The notes under the pieces: model-generated
The model's database searches: none
Seen by the model: the letters and a program-made list of their open reading frames with translations, nothing else
Told to the model about the DNA's origin: nothing
Program-made: the position numbers and the translations under genes
Assembly (NCBI GenBank): GCA_900555795.1
Contig: USMP01000128.1
Location: forward strand, 1 to 5,029
DNA: 5,029 nucleotides
From: an uncultured Eubacteriales bacterium
GTDB lineage: Bacteria; Bacillota; Clostridia; Oscillospirales; Oscillospiraceae
Direction of reading: 5' to 3'
In this document: piece after piece, positions 1-5,029 of the stretch
How the letters are laid out: every line of letters begins with the position of its first letter
Position numbering within the stretch: the stretch's first letter is position 1

Positions 1-2
1 GC

Positions 3-683
3 TTCTTCCTGACGGGCGGCGGAAGCCTGGAGGAGGACCGGGCCTTCCAGGCGGGATGGTTCCAGGTTCAGGATGCCGCCGCCAGGCTGGCGGTTCTGGC
101 CGCCGGGCCCAGGCCTGGGGACCGTGTGTTGGACGTATGCGCCGCCCCCGGGGGGAAGTCCTTTGCCTGTGCCATAGCGATGGAAAACCAGGGGCACATT
201 ATTTCCTGCGACATCCATCCCAAAAAGCTGGAGGCCATGGCCCGGGATGGAGCCCGGCTGGGCGTCACCTGTGTGGAGACGGCGGTTCGGGACGGTCGGA
301 GCAATGATCCCGCCTGGAATGGGGCTTTTGATCTGGTACTTTGTGACGTACCCTGCTCCGGCCTGGGCATTATCCGCAAGAAGCCGGATATTCGCTATAA
401 GGACCCCGTCGCTCTGGCGGCGCTGCCGCCTATTCAGGGGGCCATTTTGGATAATGCCAGCCGCTATGTCCGCCCGGGCGGTGTACTGCTCTACTCCACC
501 TGCACCATTCTCCCCGAGGAAAATGAAGCGGTAGTGGAGGCGTTTCTCGCCGGTCACGGCGATTTTGCCAGAGAGCCCTTTCTCCTGCCGGGACCGGCGG
601 GACAGACGGAGGGCACCGTTACTCTGTGGCCGCAGCGCCACGGCACCGACGGCTTTTATGTGTGTAAGCTGAGGAAGTTATGA
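3..683 (+). CDS. rsmB: 16S rRNA (cytosine-C5)-methyltransferase RsmB, C-terminal part (5' end outside window)
   Basis: This gene enters from the left edge in the frame starting at base 3, and 226 residues are visible. The product belongs to the RsmB/Sun (NOL1/NOP2/Sun) family, which uses S-adenosylmethionine to methylate C5 of a cytosine in 16S rRNA (C967 in E. coli). Visible in order are the 'FQVQD' lead-in (bases 60-74), the SAM-binding motif I 'DVCAAPGGK' (bases 132-158), 'CDIHPKKL' (motif II), 'CDVPCSGLG' with the motif IV Cys used for product release (about 341-367), and 'STCTILPEEN' with the motif VI catalytic Cys (about 497-526). The C-terminus 'GFYVCKLRKL' is typical. The NusB-like RNA-binding N-terminal domain must lie upstream of the window; the family is usually about 430-450 residues. 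The GTG at 126 is internal to motif I and is not the start. The stop overlaps the next start (ATGA at 680-683), suggesting translational coupling. A sister family member such as RsmF is possible but less likely given the neighbours. Confidence 0.93.
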   Translation, partial: FFLTGGGSLEEDRAFQAGWFQVQDAAARLAVLAAGPRPGDRVLDVCAAPGGKSFACAIAMENQGHIISCDIHPKKLEAMARDGARLGVTCVETAVRDGRSNDPAWNGAFDLVLCDVPCSGLGIIRKKPDIRYKDPVALAALPPIQGAILDNASRYVRPGGVLLYSTCTILPEENEAVVEAFLAGHGDFAREPFLLPGPAGQTEGTVTLWPQRHGTDGFYVCKLRKL

Positions 684-2320
684 AAGAGGATATCAAATCC
701 ATGACCCTGGAGGAACTCACCGGGGCTTTGGCCCGGCTGGGGGAGCCGGCCTTCCGGGGAAAGCAGATCTTCTCCTGGCTCCACCGGGGCGCTGCCTCCT
801 TTGAGGAGATGAGCAATCTCTCCAAGCCCCTGCGGGAGAAGCTGGCGGGTCTCTACTACATTGATGCCCTCCAGGTGGAACGCAAGCAAGTCTCCCGGCT
901 GGATGGCACGGTAAAGTACCTGTGGCGGCTTATGGACGGCAACTGCATAGAGACGGTGCTCATGCAGTACCACCACGGCAATACGGTCTGTATCTCCAGC
1001 CAGGTTGGCTGCCGTATGGGCTGTGCCTTCTGTGCCTCCACCATTGGCGGCAAGGTGCGGGATCTGCGGCCGTCGGAACTGCTGGATCAGGTGATATTTA
1101 CCCAGCTGGACAGCGGCCTCTCCGTCAGCAACATCGTACTCATGGGGATCGGAGAACCCCTGGACAATTTGGACAACGTGCTCCGGTTCCTGGAACTGGT
1201 GAACCACCCGGATGGGCTCTATATTGGCATGCGCCATATCAGTCTCTCCACCTGTGGCATCCTGCCGGGAATCCGCCGCCTGGCGGAGGAGGAACTGCAG
1301 TTGACACTCAGCGTATCCCTTCATGCGCCGGACAGCGAGACCCGCAGCAGGATCATGCCGGTGAACCGGGCGTACGATGTGGAGGATTTGTTTGCGGCCT
1401 GCCACGCTTACTTTCAAAAGACAGGGCGGCGCATCAGCTTTGAGTATGCCATGATCGACGGCGTCAACGACAGCGACTGGCAGGCGGATCGGATTGTTCA
1501 GAAATTGAGGGGGATGCCGGGACATGTGAATTTGATCCCACTGAACGATGTGGCGGAGAGTCCGCTGAAGCCCAGCCGCCGCATTCGTCAGTTTCAGGAG
1601 CGGCTGGAGAAGCAGGGGGTCACCGCCACGGTCCGGCGCAGCCTCAGCGAGGAGACCGGGCATACCATATGCGTGGTGTGCGACGGGATGGGCGGCCCCA
1701 AGGGGGGAAAGCTGGCCTCCCGCCTGGCAGTGGACATCTTTGTGTCCTCCTGCCTGGGCAACCTGCGCCGGGATATGACGGCGGAGCAGGTGCAGGAGGT
1801 GGCGGATTTTGCCATCACCACCGCCAACAGCGCCGTCTATGAGCGATCCTGTGAGGACCCGGCCCTCCACGGCATGGGGACTACGCTGGTTTCCGCCATC
1901 ACCTGGGGGGGGGAGTCTCTGATCTCTAATGTGGGGGACAGCCGGGCGTACCTGATCCGAGGCGGGGAGGGGGGCGGTCTCAGCCGCGTCACCAAGGACC
2001 ACTCCCTGGTGGAACGGCTGGTGGATATGGGGAATATCACCGCCGAGGAGGCCCGCAGCCACCCGGACCGCAATTTGATCACCCGTGCCCTGGGGCCGGA
2101 ACGGGAGGCCATGGGGGACAGCTACCGGGTGTCCCTGGCCGCCGGAGACTTTATCCTTCTCTGCACCGACGGCCTTATTGAGACTGCCACGGATCAGGAG
2201 ATGGAGCGGGAGGTGCTTAGCAGCGCCCCCATCAACACCTGTTTAGACCGGCTTTTGGCCATCGCCAAGGAGCGCGGCGCCGCGGACAATGTCACCGCCG
2301 TGCTGCTCCAGCAGCTGTGA
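680..2320 (+). CDS. rlmN: RlmN (23S rRNA/tRNA adenine-C2 methyltransferase) fused in frame to a PPM Ser/Thr phosphatase; likely product of a gene-boundary deletion
   Basis: One frame of 546 residues carries two enzymes. Residues 1-320 are RlmN, the radical-SAM enzyme that makes 2-methyladenosine at 23S rRNA A2503 and tRNA A37. Visible are the N-terminal 'MTLEEL...GEPAFRGKQIFSWLH' region, C104 (matching the conserved C118 of E. coli RlmN), the 4Fe-4S motif C111-x3-C115-x2-C118, 'GIGEP' (156-160), 'STCG' (190-193), 'SVSLHAP' (211-217) and 'HVNLIPLN' (282-289). After 'TVRR' (317-320) the family continues with a 'DIDAACGQL'-like segment whose Cys is the methyl carrier; it is absent. From about residue 321 the frame is phosphatase. 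RlmN is normally about 345-380 residues and stands alone. The start at 680 overlaps the rsmB stop as ATGA, with GAGGA at 671-675; M8 (base 701, with AGAGGA at 685-690) is an alternative start, but residues before it look family-like. Neither half keeps all catalytic residues, so activity is doubtful. Confidence 0.88.
   Translation: MKEDIKSMTLEELTGALARLGEPAFRGKQIFSWLHRGAASFEEMSNLSKPLREKLAGLYYIDALQVERKQVSRLDGTVKYLWRLMDGNCIETVLMQYHHGNTVCISSQVGCRMGCAFCASTIGGKVRDLRPSELLDQVIFTQLDSGLSVSNIVLMGIGEPLDNLDNVLRFLELVNHPDGLYIGMRHISLSTCGILPGIRRLAEEELQLTLSVSLHAPDSETRSRIMPVNRAYDVEDLFAACHAYFQKTGRRISFEYAMIDGVNDSDWQADRIVQKLRGMPGHVNLIPLNDVAESPLKPSRRIRQFQERLEKQGVTATVRRSLSEETGHTICVVCDGMGGPKGGKLASRLAVDIFVSSCLGNLRRDMTAEQVQEVADFAITTANSAVYERSCEDPALHGMGTTLVSAITWGGESLISNVGDSRAYLIRGGEGGGLSRVTKDHSLVERLVDMGNITAEEARSHPDRNLITRALGPEREAMGDSYRVSLAAGDFILLCTDGLIETATDQEMEREVLSSAPINTCLDRLLAIAKERGAADNVTAVLLQQL
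1640..2320 (+). pseudogene. N-terminally truncated PPM/PP2C-type protein Ser/Thr phosphatase (PrpC/Stp family) segment of the fused frame
   Basis: This is the phosphatase half (fusion residues about 321-546) of the frame that begins at 680. The family removes phosphate from Ser/Thr targets of the PASTA kinase encoded next door, using two or three Mn/Mg ions. Visible motifs are 'VVCDGMGG' (332-339, metal ligands D335 and G336), 'GMGTTLV' (398-404), 'SNVGDSRAYL' (416-425), 'TKDHSLVERLV' (438-448), 'NLITRALG' (465-472), 'LLCTDGL' (493-499, metal ligand D497) and 'DNVTAVLL' (536-543, metal ligand D536). Full-length relatives are about 240-250 residues and place DGMGG near residue 35-37, after a β-hairpin with an RxxNxD motif whose Arg contacts the phosphate. 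Only about 14 residues precede DGMGG here, so roughly 20-25 are missing, along with the native start and ribosome binding site. I see no convincing in-frame restart that would give a complete domain. The start coordinate is the approximate join. A nine-G run at 1905-1913 lies inside. Confidence 0.82.
1905..1913 (+). repeat. Nine-G homopolymer inside the phosphatase segment
   Basis: Nine consecutive G residues encode the W-G-G-E stretch at fusion residues 409-412, just before the GDSR motif. A one-base slip would frameshift the phosphatase and truncate it before its last metal ligands. Such tracts are slippage-prone both in cells and in sequencing; nothing here shows which applies. Confidence 0.9.
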
Positions 2321-2361
2321 TGGACACTCCCGGCAAGTACCAAGGAAGAGAGGACACCTGA
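2320..2361 (+). other. Possible 13-codon mini-ORF filling the phosphatase-kinase gap
   Basis: An ATG overlapping the phosphatase stop (TGATG at 2318-2322) opens a 13-codon frame, MDTPGKYQGREDT, which ends at TGA 2359-2361, two bases before the kinase ATG. It could let ribosomes reinitiate and deliver them to the kinase start. No Shine-Dalgarno precedes it, and a short frame like this is easily chance. It shows no family resemblance. Confidence 0.2.
2342..2353 (+). promoter_or_regulatory. Ribosome binding site of the PASTA kinase gene
   Basis: The purine-rich stretch AAGGAAGAGAGG with a following A ends about 10 bases before ATG 2364. It supports that ATG rather than the earlier in-frame ATG at 2289, which lies inside the phosphatase coding sequence and has no such site. 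Confidence 0.65.
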
Positions 2362-2363
2362 CT

Positions 2364-4334
2364 ATGGAACGATACATAGGAAAGATGCTGGACAACCGGT
2401 ACGAGATTCTGGAGGTCATCGGCACAGGCGGCATGGCGGTGGTATTCAAGGCCAAGTGCCACCGGCTCAACCGCTTGGTGGCCATTAAGATGCTGAAAAA
2501 GGATCTGAGCGAGGACGCGGAGTTTCGCCGCCGGTTTCATGATGAGTCCCAGGCTGTCGCCATGCTCTCCCACCCCAACATTATGGCGGTGTACGACGTG
2601 AGTCGGGGCGGCGACATGGACTATATTGTCATGGAACTGATCGATGGCATCACGCTGAAACAGTATATGGAGCGCCGGGGCAGGTTGAATTGGCCCGAGG
2701 CCCTGCACTTTATTACCCAGATCATGAAGGGACTCAGCCACGCCCACAGCCGTGGCATCATCCACCGAGACATTAAGCCCCAGAACATGATGGTGCTTCG
2801 GGACGGCACGGTGAAGGTGACGGACTTCGGCATCGCGTGCCTGTCCAACGGGAGAAGCCCCTCCAACGAGGCTATCGGCTCCGTCCATTATATCTCCCCT
2901 GAGCAGGCAAAAGGAGAGTACACCGATAACCGCAGCGACATCTACTCCGCCGGCGTGGTGCTCTATGAGATGCTCACCAGCCGCCTGCCCTTTGATGGCT
3001 CCGACCCGGTGTCCATAGCCATCCAGCACTTTTCCGCCGTACCGCTCAGCCCCCGGGAAATTGATCCCGACATTCCTGAGGCTCTGGAGCAGATCTGCAT
3101 GAAGGCCATGGCGGCGGACCGGAATATGCGCTACGCTACCGCCGACGAGATGCTGGCGGATCTGGATGCTTTCCGCAAGGACCCCAGCGTCAGCTTCGAT
3201 TACACGCCGGCGGATTTGCAGGCAGAGCGGGCGGCCGACGACGAGCCCACCCAATATCTGCCCAACGTGGCGGTGACGCGGTCCCGGCAGAACCCGCACC
3301 ATGCCGCGCCGCCGCTGCGGCACGAGGAGGAGGAAGAGGAGGAGCACCACCGCGGGGGCAATTGGTGGAAGATGCTGCTGATGATTGCGCTGTGTGCGGT
3401 GGTTGGCTATTTTGCCGTGACACGCATCTATGACGCCATTATAAGCAGCTTTCCCGTGACGGAGGTGCCGGAGTATGCGGTGCCGAGGGTGGTGGGTAAG
3501 ACGGTGGAGGAGGCCTCCGCCATGGAGGAGGTGGTCGGCGTCTTTGCCATCGTGGAGACAACCGCAGTGAACAGCAACGAGTACCCCGCCGGTCAGATTA
3601 TCAGGCAGGATCCGGAGGAGGGGCGGATGAAAAAGCCCGCTGCCAATGGCCAGCTGATTCAGATTGATGTGACTGTCAGCCTGGGCGTCCGCTCCGGCGC
3701 CATGCCGGACCTGATCAACGCGGAGGCCCGTACCGCGAAGGTTACACTGGAGCAGGGGGACGACCTGGGTAAGCTGGATCTGAATGTGGTGGAGGGGGAG
3801 CCGGAGTACTCCGACGAGATTGAGGCCGGATATGTGATCCGCACGGTCCCCTCTGTTGGGGAACCGCTGGAGGAGGGGGATACCGTCACTCTGATTATCA
3901 GTAAGGGGCCCAAGATTAAGTCTTCCACCATGCCCCCCTGTGTGACGCTGGATATGGAGGATGTGCAGCGGATGATGGATGAACTGAAGCTGCTGGCTGT
4001 ATTTGAGCCCGTGGAGGGCACACAGCCTGTTGGGGAGGTTCTCAGCCAGAGTGTGGCCGTGGGGGAGTCGGTGCCCGAGGGTACCACCGTCACCTTCACC
4101 TACAGCGACGGTGAGAAGCTTATTGAGAAGGTAATCTCCTTCACCGTTCCCGAGAGCAGCGGAGAGGTCTTTGTGGAGATGTTCCTGGATACCACCCAGG
4201 TGTTTGCCAGCGACCTGCCCGGAACCCAGGGGCTGCTGGAGGTTCCCGTCTATCAGAAGGCCGGAAGCTATGAACTGCGCATTTACGTGGATGATGTGTT
4301 GGAGCACTATGAGGTGATGACCTTCGGTGAATAG
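2364..4334 (+). CDS. prkC: PASTA-domain transmembrane Ser/Thr protein kinase (PrkC/PknB/Stk1 family)
   Basis: This 656-residue membrane kinase phosphorylates Ser/Thr on cell-wall, division and translation proteins; its outer PASTA domains are known to bind peptidoglycan fragments or lipid II. The cytoplasmic kinase domain spans residues about 13-270: glycine loop 'GTGGMAVV' (20-27), catalytic Lys K42 in 'VAIK', 'HRDIKPQN' (134-141, catalytic D136), 'DFG' (154-156), 'GSVHYISPEQ' (172-181) and 'SDIYSAGVVLYEML' (191-204). All core catalytic residues are present. A hydrophilic linker (about 275-335) holds 'DEPTQ' and a run of seven Glu. One membrane helix lies at about 337-355 (MLLMIALCAVVGYFAVT). 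Outside follow three PASTA-like repeats at about 369-440, 446-516 and 522-583, the third divergent, then a C-terminal β-rich tail (585-656) that is not PASTA. The start at 2364 fits the conserved 'GKMLDNRYEILEVIG' opening. The phosphatase immediately upstream is its usual antagonist. Oddity: the activation loop has Ser but no Thr. Confidence 0.95.
   Translation: MERYIGKMLDNRYEILEVIGTGGMAVVFKAKCHRLNRLVAIKMLKKDLSEDAEFRRRFHDESQAVAMLSHPNIMAVYDVSRGGDMDYIVMELIDGITLKQYMERRGRLNWPEALHFITQIMKGLSHAHSRGIIHRDIKPQNMMVLRDGTVKVTDFGIACLSNGRSPSNEAIGSVHYISPEQAKGEYTDNRSDIYSAGVVLYEMLTSRLPFDGSDPVSIAIQHFSAVPLSPREIDPDIPEALEQICMKAMAADRNMRYATADEMLADLDAFRKDPSVSFDYTPADLQAERAADDEPTQYLPNVAVTRSRQNPHHAAPPLRHEEEEEEEHHRGGNWWKMLLMIALCAVVGYFAVTRIYDAIISSFPVTEVPEYAVPRVVGKTVEEASAMEEVVGVFAIVETTAVNSNEYPAGQIIRQDPEEGRMKKPAANGQLIQIDVTVSLGVRSGAMPDLINAEARTAKVTLEQGDDLGKLDLNVVEGEPEYSDEIEAGYVIRTVPSVGEPLEEGDTVTLIISKGPKIKSSTMPPCVTLDMEDVQRMMDELKLLAVFEPVEGTQPVGEVLSQSVAVGESVPEGTTVTFTYSDGEKLIEKVISFTVPESSGEVFVEMFLDTTQVFASDLPGTQGLLEVPVYQKAGSYELRIYVDDVLEHYEVMTFGE
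3324..3344 (+). repeat. GAG/GAA triplet run coding seven Glu
   Basis: Seven consecutive Glu codons (six GAG, one GAA) encode kinase residues 321-327, flanked by His 320 and His 328-329, in the cytoplasmic linker just before the membrane helix. A triplet run of this sort can change length without breaking the frame. Confidence 0.85.
4311..4317 (+). promoter_or_regulatory. Strong ribosome binding site that fixes the rsgA GTG start
   Basis: GAGGTGA inside the last codons of the kinase gene matches the 3' end of 16S rRNA well and sits 9 bases before GTG 4327. The rsgA frame is closed just upstream by TGA TGA at 4315-4320, so GTG 4327 is the first start available. Confidence 0.75.
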
Positions 4335-5029
4335 AGGCAGGATACGGAAAGCCCTCAGCGGCTTCTACTATGTGGATACGGGGGACGGTGGGGTCATCCA
4401 GTGCCGGGCCCGTGGGAAATTTCGTCAGGATGGATTAAGCCCCCTGGTGGGGGATTGGGTCCAGATCCGGGAGACGGAGCCGGGAACCGGCATGGTCTGG
4501 GAGGTGGAACCCAGGAAAAACGCCTTCGCCCGGCCTGCTGTGGCCAACATCGACCAGTTGGTGGTGGTGGCCTCTGAGGCCGTCCCCGTGACGGATCCCT
4601 TCCTCGTTGACCGGGTTGCCGCCATCGCGGCCCTGAAGGGCTGCGGGGTACTGATCTGCATCAATAAATGCGACCTGGCCTCCGGAGAACGCTTGGCGTC
4701 GATTTATCGTCAAGCGGGCTTTTCTACCTTGTGCGTCAGTGCTGAAACAGGAGAGGGCTTGCGAGAACTTCGGGATAGAATATCTGGCAAGCTTTCTGCC
4801 TTTACAGGGAACTCGGGCGTAGGGAAATCCAGCATTTTAAATGCGATTGAGCCCGATTTCTCCCTGCAGGTGGGAACTGTCAGCGAGAAGCTGGGGCGGG
4901 GCCGCCATACCACGCGCCATGTGGAACTGCACCGCCTGACTTGCGGCGCGGAGGTCATCGATACGCCTGGATTTAGTTCCTTTGACGCCCAGGAACTGGA
5001 CTTGGAACTGAAGGAACGGCTGCCGGAGA
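4327..5029 (+). CDS. rsgA: Ribosome small-subunit biogenesis GTPase RsgA (YjeQ/CpgA), 3' end outside window
   Basis: The gene runs off the right edge after 234 full codons. RsgA is a circularly permuted GTPase that binds the 30S subunit late in its assembly and leaves on GTP hydrolysis. Visible are the N-terminal OB-fold (about 1-65: 'SGFYYVD', 'CRARGKFR', 'PLVGDWVQI', 'RKNAFARPAVANIDQ') and then the G motifs in permuted order: G4 'NKCD' (113-116), G5 'SAETGEGL' (138-145), G1 P-loop 'GNSGVGKSS' (161-169), G2 region 'GRGRHTTRH' (190-198) and G3 'DTPGF' (212-216). The C-terminal zinc-binding domain is not reached; the family is usually about 290-350 residues. It starts at GTG 4327, overlapping the kinase stop by 8 bases, which implies co-translation. 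In B. subtilis the orthologue CpgA is a known PrkC substrate, which fits this neighbourhood. The central part (4681-4860) has clearly lower GC than its flanks. Confidence 0.95.
   Translation, partial: MNRGRIRKALSGFYYVDTGDGGVIQCRARGKFRQDGLSPLVGDWVQIRETEPGTGMVWEVEPRKNAFARPAVANIDQLVVVASEAVPVTDPFLVDRVAAIAALKGCGVLICINKCDLASGERLASIYRQAGFSTLCVSAETGEGLRELRDRISGKLSAFTGNSGVGKSSILNAIEPDFSLQVGTVSEKLGRGRHTTRHVELHRLTCGAEVIDTPGFSSFDAQELDLELKERLPE

Noticed and set aside
126..128. GTG as start of the first gene
   Set aside because: It falls inside SAM-binding motif I; the same frame is open back to the window edge and encodes conserved RsmB residues, so the gene is simply cut by the window.
1667..1678. C331 or C334 acting as a replacement methyl-carrying Cys for RlmN
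   Set aside because: They belong to the phosphatase β-strand before DGMGG, and the surrounding residues do not resemble the RlmN C-terminal segment; the near-matching spacing is probably coincidence.
656..2062. Long open frame (468 codons) on the minus strand opposite rlmN and the phosphatase
   Set aside because: It mirrors GC-rich coding sequence on the plus strand, is rich in Gln, His and Arg with no recognisable motif, and the plus strand carries clear RlmN and PPM motifs over the same bases.
2289..2363. Upstream in-frame ATG of the kinase frame, which would add 25 residues
   Set aside because: It lies within the phosphatase coding sequence, adds a Cys/Ser-rich stretch not seen in the family, and has no ribosome binding site, whereas ATG 2364 has one and fits the conserved N-terminus.
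2292..4307. Very long open frame (671 codons) on the minus strand opposite the PASTA kinase
   Set aside because: It covers almost exactly the kinase gene, has His/Leu/Gly-rich composition with no family signal, and is expected where plus-strand codons avoid reverse-complement stops in high-GC DNA.
4738..4830. Possible second deletion, in rsgA between the G5 motif and the P-loop
   Set aside because: The spacing from SAETGEGL to GNSGVGKSS is normal for RsgA and the linking 'GKLSAFTG' is family-like, so only base composition is unusual there.

Overview
The window is one uninterrupted block of co-directional (+ strand) housekeeping genes, probably the middle of a single operon: rsmB (C-terminal part only), then an rlmN-like frame that runs directly into a PPM (PP2C-type) Ser/Thr phosphatase, then a PASTA-domain Ser/Thr kinase (prkC/pknB type), then rsgA (N-terminal part, cut by the window end). 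This order, with kinase and phosphatase adjacent between two rRNA-modification genes and a ribosome-assembly GTPase, is the classic Firmicutes arrangement (compare rsmB-rlmN-prpC-prkC-cpgA of Bacillus subtilis). The high GC (about 60% by eye, 68% in two hand-counted 60-base blocks), the style of the PASTA kinase and the wording of the RlmN N-terminus suggest a GC-rich gut clostridium, perhaps Oscillospiraceae-like. That placement is inference.

Layout: 3-683 RsmB, 16S rRNA m5C methyltransferase, N-terminus outside the window; 680-2320 one open frame of 546 codons, with residues 1-320 RlmN and about 321-546 PPM phosphatase; 2321-2363 a 43-base gap with a ribosome binding site and a possible 13-codon mini-ORF; 2364-4334 PASTA kinase, 656 residues, one membrane segment; 4327-5029 RsgA with a GTG start, incomplete. 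There is no stretch above 300 bases without a gene, and I see no tRNA, rRNA, mobile element, CRISPR array, promoter or terminator.

The most notable point is the 680-2320 frame. Both rlmN and the phosphatase gene are normally separate and complete. Here the reading frame goes from the RlmN 'TVRR' motif straight into the strand leading to the phosphatase 'DGMGG' motif. The join removes the RlmN C-terminus, including the methyl-carrying Cys that the family needs, and the phosphatase N-terminus, including its RxxNxD motif and start codon. It looks like an in-frame deletion of roughly 150 bases spanning the gene boundary. It could be a real mutation or an assembly error, and the sequence alone cannot decide.

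Functionally the block ties translation machinery (rRNA methylation at 16S and 23S, 30S maturation) to a cell-wall-sensing kinase and its antagonist phosphatase. If the fused frame is real, the kinase here would have no intact partner phosphatase in this locus.
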